A stretch of DNA of 64,000 nucleotides from Anaerolineae bacterium (GTDB lineage Bacteria; Chloroflexota; Anaerolineae; Aggregatilineales; Phototrophicaceae). Below the pieces are notes generated by a model. It did no database searches and was not told where the DNA came from. It saw only the letters and a program-made list of their open reading frames with translations. Positions 44,771 through 54,414 of this stretch are shown piece after piece. Numbering within the stretch: position 1 is the first letter of the stretch; every line of letters begins with the position of its first letter. The DNA lies in the NCBI GenBank assembly GCA_022843385.1, contig JALHNT010000026.1, forward strand, positions 1-64,000, in the 5' to 3' direction. A program made the position numbers and the translations under genes.

Positions 44771-45295
44771 CTATGCTTCCAACATAGCCAGCACATCCAG
44801 CAGCTCCAGCGGAAACCGGATGGTGTAACGCGGGACTTCACTGTCATCTCGCGGCACTTTTGAGCGACGCGGTGACCAATTCAGCCAGACACTGATGATC
44901 CCCAGGGCATTAGCCCCCTTGATGTCGCGTTCAAGATTGTTGCCCAACATGACTACGCTGCCGTAATCAGCGGGAATGATGCCGAGCTGCCCCAGCGCGT
45001 GATGAAAGATAGAGGGATGGGGCTTCGAGACGCCGACCTGCTCTGAGATGGCATAGGCATCGAACCGGTCATACAGACCATAGGGACTGAGGTTGTTGAC
45101 AAATGTGCCAACCGGCCCATCTGCCACCAATGCCAATCGATAACCCAGTCGTTTCAATTCGTGCACAAGCTCAACAGCGCCGGGAATTAGTTCTGCACCT
45201 AGAGAGACGCCTCGGTCATCCTTGACCTCAGTCGCCTCGTCCACCAATGTGTCACCACAGTCCAGACAAACAGCTCGAATTCGCACTGACATCAT
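44771..45295 (-). CDS. HAD-superfamily hydrolase
   Basis: Small HAD phosphatase-like protein of 174 residues. Motif I reads CLDCGDTLVD, so the usual DxD pattern is DxGD: the acid/base Asp is shifted by one residue. The Lys motif is VGVSKPHPSIF and the acidic motif is MLGNNLERDIKGANALG. It has only a minimal cap. Such variants exist among HAD proteins, some active. It lies between the PHP hydrolase gene and an unknown gene, and may process a phosphate made by the operon. Confidence 0.87.
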   Translation of the reverse strand: MMSVRIRAVCLDCGDTLVDEATEVKDDRGVSLGAELIPGAVELVHELKRLGYRLALVADGPVGTFVNNLSPYGLYDRFDAYAISEQVGVSKPHPSIFHHALGQLGIIPADYGSVVMLGNNLERDIKGANALGIISVWLNWSPRRSKVPRDDSEVPRYTIRFPLELLDVLAMLEA

Positions 45296-45298
45296 TCC

Positions 45299-46654
45299 CT
45301 ATTCGGTAATGCCGATGAAGATCGGATTGGTGATAGCCCACATGCTGCCATCAGCCGCGCGTAATTCAACCGTCAGCCAGCCGGCACTCCCGGCAGGCAG
45401 CGTCCAGGTTGCCTCACCTGAAACAGTCGCCGTTTGCATATGCTGCACAATCCCATTGACGATCAGGCGCAGCACATCATCTTCGTGCGCATTTTGCCAG
45501 CGTGCGGTCACCGTCACCGTTTCAGCCGGGAGTGTATCCCCCATCATCGCCATCGCTCCCGAGTCACTAACCGCGTTGAGCAGCAGTTCCGGCCCGGCGC
45601 TGATATAGGAATGCCCGCACTTCAATCCTTCCAGGATGCCATCTTCGCTGAACGATTCGGCGTAGACGACATTGCTGGCAGCACGCCCCTGGGCATCTGC
45701 GGGCGGACGTTCGTGAATGTCAGTGCCACTGGTTGCTACGAGTCGGTGTCCCGCATTCAACCAACTGTAGTACAACTGCACACCCTGCTCATTGTACTCC
45801 GCCCACCAGCCATTCCAGATTTCGACTGCGGGTGCATTGCCCGGCATCATATCCAGATGCTCCCAATGGCACCCACAGCATTCCGGATCGCCTGGAGCCA
45901 TGGGATGGGCGATGACGAAGAAACGTCCGGCATCCAGCACCCGCTGTGCCAATTCCGGCATAGTCAGCTCGCGTTCGGTGCCAACGCGCCAATCGAACCA
46001 CTCATGAACCCCCAGAGCCAGTGCGTGACCGAGAAAGGTCGAAAGTTCGGTGCCGCCGATAGCGACGAAACCATTTTCCGCCAGGCTGCGATGCTGCGTC
46101 AGACCGGAAATCGTGTTGTGATCGCTTAGGGTCACGAAATCTAATCCGTGACTTCGCATATAGGCTACGAACTCCGGGATATCCCAACTGCCGTCGGAAT
46201 GAATGGTGTGTCCGTGCAGATCGCCACGATACCAGCCCGGCCCCCGATCCGTCGCCTGGCCCGGCATCCATTCAGGGGCGGCAGTTGCGACTGGGTCATC
46301 AGACCATTCGACGGTCAGGCGATACGTTACTGGGATTGGCGGTTGAATCCGATGGGAGAGCAGGAACACGGTCCATCTCCCTGGAATGATCGGCCCTGGC
46401 AGCGTACCAGGCGTGGCCGAAGCCGGAGTGATGTGCAGTCCTTCAGCTGTGGGACGCGACCATTCGCCGCGCACTCCACTAGGATCGTGGATGGCAAAAC
46501 TAATCTGCTGCGGGTAGGGCTGCCCTTCGGTGTGGATAGGGCTGTAATCGAAAGACAGGTGAAACTGAGTCATCCCCTCTGGAATCTCTACCGAATAGGG
46601 AATGACACGGCGGTTGTCAGCCTGGGTCAGGCTTCCTTCAAAAACAGTCTTCAT
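45299..46654 (-). CDS. CehA/McbA-family PHP metallohydrolase
   Basis: 451 residues. An N-terminal beta-sandwich (about 1-140) precedes a PHP domain with the metal motifs GDLHGHTIHSDGSW, LSDHNT, GGTELSTFLGHA, VIAHPMAPG, and SGTDIHERPP, all intact. A C-terminal beta domain follows. The CehA/McbA name comes from carbaryl-type hydrolases, but most relatives act on unknown phosphoesters or amides. No signal peptide is seen, so a cytoplasmic role is likely. Its start overlaps the stop of the ATPase gene by four bases. Confidence 0.9.
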   Translation of the reverse strand: MKTVFEGSLTQADNRRVIPYSVEIPEGMTQFHLSFDYSPIHTEGQPYPQQISFAIHDPSGVRGEWSRPTAEGLHITPASATPGTLPGPIIPGRWTVFLLSHRIQPPIPVTYRLTVEWSDDPVATAAPEWMPGQATDRGPGWYRGDLHGHTIHSDGSWDIPEFVAYMRSHGLDFVTLSDHNTISGLTQHRSLAENGFVAIGGTELSTFLGHALALGVHEWFDWRVGTERELTMPELAQRVLDAGRFFVIAHPMAPGDPECCGCHWEHLDMMPGNAPAVEIWNGWWAEYNEQGVQLYYSWLNAGHRLVATSGTDIHERPPADAQGRAASNVVYAESFSEDGILEGLKCGHSYISAGPELLLNAVSDSGAMAMMGDTLPAETVTVTARWQNAHEDDVLRLIVNGIVQHMQTATVSGEATWTLPAGSAGWLTVELRAADGSMWAITNPIFIGITE

Positions 46655-48786
46655 GATGGCTCCTCGTGTTCAATGTGGCTCAAGTCAGGCACATCCGTTT
46701 CGCGGATGCCTTGCAATGTGAGCATCTCGGTCAGATGACAGGCGACCAGTGTGCCGTCCAGCATCGGTCGCAGCAGGGGCGTCTCGTGCTGGCAGCGCTC
46801 CTGAGCATAGCGACAACGCGGGTGGAAAGCGCACCCTGATGGAGGGTTGGCCGGGTCAGCCACTTCGCCCTCCAGCCGGATACGACTGTCCTGGATGCGC
46901 CCATGCAATTCAGGCTTCAGCACCGCTGATAGCAGCGCCTCAGTGTAAGGATGTTGTGGTCGGGCGAACAACAAACGAGTTGGTGCCAGCTCAACGATCT
47001 TGCCAGCATACATCACCGCAACCCGATCACTGATGTGTGCGACCACGCTCAGATCATGCGAGATGAATAGATACGTCAGATTAAATTCCAGTTGCAGATC
47101 ACGCATCAGGTTCAGAATTTGCGCTCGCACCGAGACATCGAGTGCCGAGACCGGCTCATCAGCCACGACCAGTCGAGGTTTCGAGATGAGGGCGCGGGCG
47201 ATGCTGATGCGCTGCCTCTCGCCGCCGCTGAACGCATGGGGATAGCGCTGGATGTATTCCGGGCGTAGACCAACCTTGAGCAGCAGTTCGCCGACGCGGG
47301 CTTCGATGTCCGCGCCAGAGAGATCCGTGTTGACACGCAGCGTCTCTGCAATGATTTCCAGCACCGAAAGGCGTGGATTGAGCGACGAATGTGGATCCTG
47401 AAAGATCATACGGATCTCCTGCCATAAAGTCCTGAGGTCAGCTCCTTTCAGGCTCGCCAGATCAACTGCATCCCCATCGCGTCGCTGATATAGGATTTCA
47501 CCCGCCGTCGGCTGATACAAGCGCATCAGGCAGTGACCGAGCGTGGTTTTGCCACAACCTGACTCGCCGACCAGACCCAGCGTTTCCCCTTGGTAAATGG
47601 CAAACGAAACACCGTCGACCGCCTTGACATAGCCTACTGTTCGGCTAAAGAAACCTTTGGTGATGGGGAAATGCATTCGGACCTGATTAACCTGGAGTAG
47701 CGGCTGAAGATTTGCGGCGCGCTCTGACAGCCCATCATCTGTAGGCTGGTCGTTAGAGTGAGTTATTGCATCGAGTGCGATACTCAGCGCCGGGGCATAA
47801 GCATGGCAGCGAACATCATGATGGTCGCCAATGGATACGGTTTCAGGTAACACGCTGTCACACAGACCCGGTTTGGCGAAGGTGCAGCGTGGATGAAATG
47901 AACACCCCAGCGGACGCTTGAGGGGATGCGGCACCATACCAGCGATCACATTCAGGCGGGCATGACGACGTAGACTGAGCTTAGGGATGGAATTCAGCAG
48001 GGCGCGGGTGTAGGGATGTTTGGGATCACCAAAGACCTGTTCAACTGTACCCTGTTCGACCACACTGCCCAGGTACATCACCGCCACATCGTCAGCGATC
48101 TCAGCCACAACCCCTAAATCATGGGTAATGAAGATCATCGACATCGCCAGATCATGCTGAAGCCCTTGCAGTAGATCCAGCACTACCGCCTGAGTAGTCA
48201 CGTCCAGTGCCGTCGTTGGCTCGTCGGCGATAAGCAGCTTCGGCTGGCAGATGAGCGCCATCGCGATCATTGCCCGCTGACGCATCCCGCCGGATAACTC
48301 GAAAGTATAGGCGTCAATCAATTCGGCTGGACGCGGTATGCCCACCTGCCGCAGCGCTTCAATCGCTCGCGCCCGTGCTTCCTGTGGGCTGATGGTCATA
48401 TGCCAGCGCAGCACTTCCATAATCTGGTTGCCGATGGTATACAAGGGCGACAGCGCTGACATGGGCTCCTGAAAAATCATAGCGATGTCTTTGCCGCGTA
48501 CGGAGCGCAACTCACGTCCATAGGGATTAAGCTTTGCCAGATCAATCGTCTGCTCTCGGGTGGGTCGAAACAGAATTTCGCCTGACACAATCCGCCCTGG
48601 TTGATCAACAACTTGCAGGATCGAACGTGCTGTGATCGATTTGCCGCAGCCTGACTCACCGACAATGCACAGCGTCCTGCCGCGAGTGACTTGCAGACTG
48701 ACGCCTTCCACCGCCTTGACGACACCTTCAGGCGTGAAGAAATAGGTGTGCAGGTTATTGATTTCGAGAACGCGATCCGATTGCAT
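46651..48786 (-). CDS. Double ATP-binding protein of a peptide-type ABC importer (DppD-DppF fusion)
   Basis: 711 residues: two complete oligopeptide-type ATPases in one chain. The first has Walker A GESGCGKSITAR, signature ELSGGMRQRAMIAMAL and Walker B LLIADEPTTALD. The second has GESGCGKTTLG, AFSGGERQRISIARAL and LVVADEPVSALD. Each half carries the C-terminal oligopeptide Cys motif (PLGCSFHPRCTFAKPGLC and PSGCAFHPRCRYAQERC) that binds an iron-sulphur cluster in relatives. The fusion replaces separate D and F subunits. It is translationally coupled to the CehA/McbA gene downstream. Confidence 0.95.
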   Translation of the reverse strand: MQSDRVLEINNLHTYFFTPEGVVKAVEGVSLQVTRGRTLCIVGESGCGKSITARSILQVVDQPGRIVSGEILFRPTREQTIDLAKLNPYGRELRSVRGKDIAMIFQEPMSALSPLYTIGNQIMEVLRWHMTISPQEARARAIEALRQVGIPRPAELIDAYTFELSGGMRQRAMIAMALICQPKLLIADEPTTALDVTTQAVVLDLLQGLQHDLAMSMIFITHDLGVVAEIADDVAVMYLGSVVEQGTVEQVFGDPKHPYTRALLNSIPKLSLRRHARLNVIAGMVPHPLKRPLGCSFHPRCTFAKPGLCDSVLPETVSIGDHHDVRCHAYAPALSIALDAITHSNDQPTDDGLSERAANLQPLLQVNQVRMHFPITKGFFSRTVGYVKAVDGVSFAIYQGETLGLVGESGCGKTTLGHCLMRLYQPTAGEILYQRRDGDAVDLASLKGADLRTLWQEIRMIFQDPHSSLNPRLSVLEIIAETLRVNTDLSGADIEARVGELLLKVGLRPEYIQRYPHAFSGGERQRISIARALISKPRLVVADEPVSALDVSVRAQILNLMRDLQLEFNLTYLFISHDLSVVAHISDRVAVMYAGKIVELAPTRLLFARPQHPYTEALLSAVLKPELHGRIQDSRIRLEGEVADPANPPSGCAFHPRCRYAQERCQHETPLLRPMLDGTLVACHLTEMLTLQGIRETDVPDLSHIEHEEPS

Positions 48787-48800
48787 GGAGTCCCTGTCGC

Positions 48801-49949
48801 TTAGGTATAGGGGTCAGCCGCATCGCGCAGCCCATCGCCCAGGAAGTTGAGCGCCAACACCGCCAGCACCACGCCAAAACCCGGCCAGAACAACCAGGGT
48901 GCGGTCGAAATCGCCCGGATATTCTGAGCTTCCTGAAGCAGAACCCCCCAACTGACGGTAGGTGGACGCAGACCAATACCGAGAAAACTGAGCGCTGTTT
49001 CCGCCAGGATCATGCCGGGGATGGCGAGGGTTACGACGGCGATGATGTGGCTGAGAAATGATGGCACCATATGACGAAAGATGATCCGCAGTGGGGAACA
49101 GCCGTCCAGTCGAGCGGCTTTCACGAAATCCTCAGTCTTGAGCGCGTAGAACTTGCCACGCACCACTCGCGCCAACCCTGTCCAACCCAGTAGCGACAGG
49201 ATAATTGTGATAAAGAAGTACACTTGTTCCGGTGGAATGTCGGGCGGGATCGCGGCTGCCAGGCCAATCCATAACGGGATCGATGGCAGTGATTGCAGAA
49301 ACTCGATCAATCGTTGGATGACGTTATCAATCGCGCCACCAAAATAGCCGGAAATGCCACCGAGTAGGATGCCAAAGAACAGGCTGAAGAACACGCCGAT
49401 CAACCCAATTGTCATGGAGATGCGTGTCCCGTAAATCATGCGCGAGAGGACATCGCGCCCCAATCGATCCGCGCCTAGCAGATACATCTGGTCCCCCGGA
49501 TTAACTGGGCCGATCAAGTGAACGTTGCTGGGAAACAGGCCCAGCAGGCGATAGTCCTCACCCTCGACAAAGAAACGCACGGGGTAGCGAACTTCGGGGT
49601 CAATGACAAAGTTGCGACGCCCGGCATTCAAATCAACCTCGACCTTATAGCCATTGACATAGGGCGCAAACTGCCAGCCCTGGTCGGTTTCCTGAAATAG
49701 ATGCAGCATTTGTGGCGGTGCATAAGTATGGCTAGAGCTGTAGGCTTCAGTTGAAAAGGGTGCAAGAAAATCGGCAAACAGCGCGACTGCGTAAATCAGC
49801 AGTGTCACGATGCCACCGAGCATCGCCAGCCGGTGACGGCGGAACTTCCACCACATAAGTTGCCATTGATTGGCGACCCCAGCTCGATCCTGATGCGCCT
49901 CAACCTGCGGCGAAGGTGCGGTTGTCACGGCAATATCGACTTGTGCCAT
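48801..49949 (-). CDS. Peptide-type ABC transporter permease (DppC/OppC type)
   Basis: Permease of 382 residues, longer than usual because of a periplasmic insert after helix 1 (about 60-160, from PFSTEAYSSSHTYAPPQ to GLFPSNVHLIGPVNPGDQMYLLGADRLGRD). Helix 1 is LAMLGGIVTLLIYAVALFADFL. The EAA loop is EDFVKAARLDGCSPLRIIFRHMVPS and the C-terminus LGDGLRDAADPYT is standard. It starts 11 bases before the stop region of its partner permease gene. Confidence 0.96.
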   Translation of the reverse strand: MAQVDIAVTTAPSPQVEAHQDRAGVANQWQLMWWKFRRHRLAMLGGIVTLLIYAVALFADFLAPFSTEAYSSSHTYAPPQMLHLFQETDQGWQFAPYVNGYKVEVDLNAGRRNFVIDPEVRYPVRFFVEGEDYRLLGLFPSNVHLIGPVNPGDQMYLLGADRLGRDVLSRMIYGTRISMTIGLIGVFFSLFFGILLGGISGYFGGAIDNVIQRLIEFLQSLPSIPLWIGLAAAIPPDIPPEQVYFFITIILSLLGWTGLARVVRGKFYALKTEDFVKAARLDGCSPLRIIFRHMVPSFLSHIIAVVTLAIPGMILAETALSFLGIGLRPPTVSWGVLLQEAQNIRAISTAPWLFWPGFGVVLAVLALNFLGDGLRDAADPYT

Positions 49950-49960
49950 AAGTATCGGCC

Positions 49961-50947
49961 TCAGCGGAAACGAATACGCGGGTCAAGCCACGCCAGCAGA
50001 ATATCGGAAAACAAGGTTCCGATGACGGCCAGCACACTCAGCATCAGGATCGCGCTGCCAGCCAGATACATATCCTGACTGCGCAGCGACTCGAGCAGCA
50101 GCGGCCCGGTGGTTTGCAGACTCAGAACAACAGAGACAATGGTCGCACCGGATACCAGGCCGACGAAAACATCGTTCAGGCTGCTGACAAATGGATTGAG
50201 GGCATGGCGCAGCGGATACTTCACTAGCAGCCAGGCTTCTGGCAGACCACGAGTACGAGCTGCCGTCACATAGGGCCGCCGCAATTCATCCAGCAGGTTA
50301 GCCCGCAGGGTTCGTATGAGCGAGGCCGTACCACCCACCGCCAGAACAATCATCGGAATCCACAGATGTCCTAGCAAATCGACCACCTTCGCCAGACTCC
50401 AAGGGGCATCAACGAAGTCTGGTGAAAACAGCCCGCCAACGCTCTGCCCAAAAAAACGAAACGAGACATACAGCAGCACGAGCGCGATCAAGAAGTCAGG
50501 AATAGCAACGCCGATAAAAGCGATGAACGTGGCGAGGTAATCGCCAGTCGAATACTTCCGAATGGCTGAGAAAGTCCCGATTGGAATGGCAACCGCCCAT
50601 ATGAACAGCAGGCTGGAAAACGACAGCAGAAAGGTGAGCGCCAGTCGTTCCCAGATCAGTGAATTCACGGGCAAATTCCAGCGAAACGAGGTGCCGAAAT
50701 CGCCCCGCAGGACGATATTGGAAATCCACCGCACATACTGAGCCGGTAGTGGCACATCGAGACCATAGTTTTCCCGTATAGCCTGTGCTTCCGCTTCGGT
50801 GATCGTCTCACCATTCCGCCGCCTTTCTGAGACCATGCGATCGACAAAGTCTCCCGGCGGCAAATCAATGATGATGAAGGCCACAATCGAAATAGCGAAT
50901 AGCGTTGGGATCATGTACAGCAGGCGTTTCAGGATGTATTGCGCCAT
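49961..50947 (-). CDS. Peptide-type ABC transporter permease (DppB/OppB type)
   Basis: Permease of 328 residues. The family start QYILKRLLYMIPTLFAISIVAFIIIDLPPGD is present, with NYGLDVPLPAQY and the EAA-type loop RRPYVTAARTRGLPEAWLLVKYPLRHALNPF. The ATG at 50947 is preferred over the GTG at 50977 because the family starts there, although its ribosome site is weak. An imperfect hairpin repeat lies just upstream, between this gene and the binding-protein gene. Confidence 0.95.
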   Translation of the reverse strand: MAQYILKRLLYMIPTLFAISIVAFIIIDLPPGDFVDRMVSERRRNGETITEAEAQAIRENYGLDVPLPAQYVRWISNIVLRGDFGTSFRWNLPVNSLIWERLALTFLLSFSSLLFIWAVAIPIGTFSAIRKYSTGDYLATFIAFIGVAIPDFLIALVLLYVSFRFFGQSVGGLFSPDFVDAPWSLAKVVDLLGHLWIPMIVLAVGGTASLIRTLRANLLDELRRPYVTAARTRGLPEAWLLVKYPLRHALNPFVSSLNDVFVGLVSGATIVSVVLSLQTTGPLLLESLRSQDMYLAGSAILMLSVLAVIGTLFSDILLAWLDPRIRFR

Positions 50948-50964
50948 TAAGCCTGATTCCGTGA

Positions 50965-50995
50965 GTAGGAGGCGCACGTCATGTGCGCCCCCTTA
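50965..50995. repeat. REP-like hairpin around GGCGCACGTCATGTGCGCC
   Basis: TAGGAG and CCCCCTTA-type arms flank a stem GGCGCAC(G)/(A)TGTGCGCC at about 50971-50990. It resembles the GTAGGG...CCCTAC repeats and sits in the 55-base gap between the binding protein and the permease gene, where it could affect relative expression. Confidence 0.55.
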
Positions 50996-51002
50996 GGACA
51001 AC

Positions 51003-52967
51003 TTACTTCACTTGTGTGGGGTCAATGAAGAAGGTTTCGAAGTTAGCTGGAGCCGGCCCCGGATAGAGCCAACCAGCTAACAGCGTCTCTGGCACATTTT
51101 GCAACGCGTTGTTCACCACGCGATAACCACCTTCTGGTAGGCTCAGACCGATGGTGTAAAAGCCCTCTGCCGAGAGTTCGAGCAGTTCAGCCATCAGTGT
51201 CACCTGCTGCTCCGGATCAGCTGACGCCTGGATCAAGTCTACCAGTTCGTACTGACGCTGGAGTCCAGCGGGGGGTTCAACTGGTGCCACAGCAGTCTCG
51301 GCATCCGGGTTCAGGCGCTTGGCATTCCACGCCAGCCAACCATAAGCAGCTTCGGGGGTGAAGCTGTCACGAGCGGCGAGCAGAGGTTGCAGACCCAAAC
51401 CATTTTCACCGACCCAGACAAAGGCATCAGTCTGTGGGAGTGCAGCACGTTCACGCCAGACATCGTCAGTCACAGCATCGACGATCACATCGATACCGAC
51501 TTCTTCCCAGTTGCGTTCGACAAACTGCATCACATCTACCCATTCCGAGCGGAAGTCACCATTCACGACAACGGTGAAGACGAAGCGTTCGCCATCAGGG
51601 CGGAGACGGAAGCCATCGGCATCCTTGTCTGGCATCACCATATCGAGAGCAGCATTGGCCGCAGCTACATCGTAGCCAGTGTATTGAGTTGCCAGGCGCT
51701 CGTTATACAGCGGCGACTCAGGGCGCGGCGACTGCTGAAAGGGACGACCCTGCCCCAGATAGACCGTGTCGATGATTGTCTGACGATCCATCGCTTGTGA
51801 CAGACCAATGCGGAAATTGATGTCCTGGAAAATCTGTGCTTTCACTGGGTCTTCGCTGTTGTACTTGATATGCAACTGCATGGTGTTGAAGTTGCTGTCA
51901 ATCGAGTTGATGAAGCGATAGTTGCCAGTTTCCTGATTGTCGAAGAACACGGCGCGATTCAGCAGGGTGTTGATCGCATCATCCGACATATAGTCCTGCC
52001 CCTGAATGGTTGCCAGCAGCGCCACTTCGGGATCGGTTACGAGGGTGAAGACGCGCTCATCAATATACGGCAGTTGGTTGCAGGCCGGGTCAACTTTGAA
52101 GTAGTAAGGATTGCGCGCCAGCGTGAAGCGTTCAGCACCGATATAAGGAGCGACTGGATACCAGGGCTGGAGTGTCGGGCGATTAGGATCATTGTATTCC
52201 GCCGGGCTGCCGTAGCTGCCAACATTGCCATTCCACCAGCGGCCATATTCGGTTTCGCCAGCCGCTGCCATCAGGGCCGCCACATTATCCGGGTTCAGGT
52301 CTTTAGAGAACTGCTCCATGTAGTGGCGCGGGAACTGGGTAATGCGCACTCCATAGGAAGCCGATAGGTTTTGCAGGAACAGACCATTCGGCTCGCTCCA
52401 GGAGAAGCTGAAAGTCAGCGGGTCAATCTGTGTCACTGTCGCCGCTTCGCCATTGACCACAAAATAGGGATAGGGGCCGCTCGGACGAATCTCGGCATTG
52501 GTTTCGACATAATCCCACCAGAACAAAATATCATCGGTGGTGAATGGCTGACCATCTGACCATTTCATGCCTTCACGCAGTTTGAAGGTGTAGGTGCGGC
52601 CTTCATCGCTGATTTCCCAACTTTCAGCAATATTGGGAATGACTGCACTGCCATCCACATTCCAGCGTACAAGGCTCTCATAGCCATACTGACGGAACTC
52701 AGCGAGGCGGGAACCATTGTACAAATCGTTCATCGCTCCGCCGAACTGACCAATATTGCCCTCGTAAGGGGTGACCACCAGGGGATTAACCGGCAGGCGT
52801 TCAGCAATGGGCGGCAGTTCACCCGCAGCAACCCGTTCGGCCAGCATGGGCGCTTCAGTATATGTTTCACAAACTACAGTATCTTGGGCCAGCAGCGACA
52901 ACGGCGACAGCAGCATCGAAGCGCTGACGACTACTGCGGCCAGGGAGGCATTACGCAACCACTTCAT
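51003..52967 (-). CDS. Peptide/nickel-type ABC transporter substrate-binding protein
   Basis: SBP_bac_5 (family 5) binding protein of 654 residues with a signal peptide (KWLRNASLAAVVVSASMLLSPLSLLAQ) lacking a lipobox. The typical core is present: ALVRW-like YESLVRWNVDGSAVIPNIAESWEIS and YTFKLREGMKWSDGQPFTTDDILFWWD. It is the first gene of the operon of permeases and double ATPase. The ligand could be a peptide or a sugar oligomer, as some family-5 proteins in this phylum take up oligosaccharides. A possible operator lies upstream at 53066-53079. Confidence 0.95.
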   Translation of the reverse strand: MKWLRNASLAAVVVSASMLLSPLSLLAQDTVVCETYTEAPMLAERVAAGELPPIAERLPVNPLVVTPYEGNIGQFGGAMNDLYNGSRLAEFRQYGYESLVRWNVDGSAVIPNIAESWEISDEGRTYTFKLREGMKWSDGQPFTTDDILFWWDYVETNAEIRPSGPYPYFVVNGEAATVTQIDPLTFSFSWSEPNGLFLQNLSASYGVRITQFPRHYMEQFSKDLNPDNVAALMAAAGETEYGRWWNGNVGSYGSPAEYNDPNRPTLQPWYPVAPYIGAERFTLARNPYYFKVDPACNQLPYIDERVFTLVTDPEVALLATIQGQDYMSDDAINTLLNRAVFFDNQETGNYRFINSIDSNFNTMQLHIKYNSEDPVKAQIFQDINFRIGLSQAMDRQTIIDTVYLGQGRPFQQSPRPESPLYNERLATQYTGYDVAAANAALDMVMPDKDADGFRLRPDGERFVFTVVVNGDFRSEWVDVMQFVERNWEEVGIDVIVDAVTDDVWRERAALPQTDAFVWVGENGLGLQPLLAARDSFTPEAAYGWLAWNAKRLNPDAETAVAPVEPPAGLQRQYELVDLIQASADPEQQVTLMAELLELSAEGFYTIGLSLPEGGYRVVNNALQNVPETLLAGWLYPGPAPANFETFFIDPTQVK

Positions 52968-53065
52968 GGACAGTGTACCTTTCGGAATTCAGCAAACAAA
53001 TGTTCATGGAAATCGAGGATGATCCGCGCAGAGCGCAGCCGTCACTAACGAAGGATTTCAATGCC

Positions 53066-53079
53066 CGACACGCGTATCG
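53066..53079. promoter_or_regulatory. Near-palindrome CGACACGCGTATCG upstream of the binding protein
   Basis: A 14-base palindrome with one mismatched pair, centred on ACGCGT, about 100 bases upstream of the binding-protein start. It may be an operator; no clear promoter boxes were found beside it. Confidence 0.3.
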
Positions 53080-53180
53080 ACTGCTGAGAAAGATAATCCC
53101 TCTGCATTAACACTTCACTCATCATGTTTTATGTGGGGATTAATTTTCATGCTGAGTTCAATAACCTGCCCTGATGACCC

Positions 53181-54233
53181 TCAGGCCAGATGCGCCGGAG
53201 TGAAGGTGCTGCTGATGACTTTCTGCTGACCATCGGCACCTGATTCCTGCGCCCTGAGCATTATCTCCAGCACATGGTAGGCTTGCTCCGGGGTGACCAG
53301 CGGCGTCTGTCCGGTCTGGATACACTCCACTATATGGCGTAGTCCATCCGTCCAGGTCCACTCCGGATGGGTTTCGGCGAACACCTGCCATGATCCAACT
53401 TCATTCAGCCACAACTCGTAGCCGCGCGGGCGGAAATCGTCTCCCATCAGTTGAATCGTGCCTTTACTGCCGTACACCTCGATGCCGGGTGTGCGATACT
53501 TCTGAATGGTGAAGCCAGTGGTCGCGACGGCATAAAGGGTATTGCCAAAGTCAATAAGCGTATGCGAGTTGTCATCGGCTTCTACGGGAATCACATTGCC
53601 ATCGATCACGCGCTCAGCAATGGCTGAACCAGACATCGCCATGACTCGTTTTGCTGGACCAAGCAATCCAGTTAGCGAGGTCAGGTTGTAGACTCCCAAA
53701 TCAAACATCGCGCCCCCGCCCTTCTGGTAAAACCAGGGCCCCCAGGTTGGGCCAGAATGCCCATAGAGCGAACGCGCCATGTAAGGGAGCCCGATGTCGC
53801 CACGTTGTATGCGGTGCCAGATCGTGCGATAGGTCGGGCTGAGAATGCTGTATGGCGCGGGCACGAGATAGCCGGGGCTGGTACGGGCCGCTTCGACCAG
53901 TTGGGCAGCGATGTTCAGTGTAGGCGCAAAAGGTTTTTCGACCTGCACATGCTTCCCCGCTGCCAGCGCCGCCAGCGCAATCTCACCGTGCGTTTGCATC
54001 GAGGTGTAAATCAGCACCAGATCAACATCGTCCCGTGTCAGCACATCTTCGTAGCGTGTCGTGAATTCACCAAAGCCATACCGATTCAGCGCTTCGTCGC
54101 GGTGCTTTTCCAACAGGTCACAAGCAATGACGTGCTGGACAGCGCCCTCCCACCGTAGTCGTTCATGCCAGCGTAGATACGTGCGCGCCACACGTCCAAA
54201 ACCGATCAGGCCGATCCGCACTGGAACAGGCAT
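53181..54233 (-). CDS. Gfo/Idh/MocA-family oxidoreductase
   Basis: NAD(P)-dependent sugar-type dehydrogenase of 350 residues. The dinucleotide site is IGLIGFGRVARTYL; the EKPF-type segment is GKHVQVEKPFAPTLN, which holds the catalytic Lys; the C-terminal domain begins near RSLYGHSGPTWGPWFYQKGGGAMFDLGVYNL. The substrate is probably a sugar or cyclitol. It is 213 bases upstream of the binding-protein operon on the same strand and divergent from the kinase gene, so it may be transcribed with the operon or alone. Confidence 0.92.
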   Translation of the reverse strand: MPVPVRIGLIGFGRVARTYLRWHERLRWEGAVQHVIACDLLEKHRDEALNRYGFGEFTTRYEDVLTRDDVDLVLIYTSMQTHGEIALAALAAGKHVQVEKPFAPTLNIAAQLVEAARTSPGYLVPAPYSILSPTYRTIWHRIQRGDIGLPYMARSLYGHSGPTWGPWFYQKGGGAMFDLGVYNLTSLTGLLGPAKRVMAMSGSAIAERVIDGNVIPVEADDNSHTLIDFGNTLYAVATTGFTIQKYRTPGIEVYGSKGTIQLMGDDFRPRGYELWLNEVGSWQVFAETHPEWTWTDGLRHIVECIQTGQTPLVTPEQAYHVLEIMLRAQESGADGQQKVISSTFTPAHLA

Positions 54234-54414
54234 CAGGTTAAGTCCTATTCTGTTTGAAGACCAATTGAAAGAGAGAGGGTATCCGATCTATGTGAAGAAC
54301 AAGTGATGGTTAGAGTGTTTCATGATTAAGTACACAATAACGGATATAGATTGGCCGTAGCGGTGCACTACAATTTCGAAAACAAGATCGATGCTGCGCA
54401 TTCATCATCGACGC

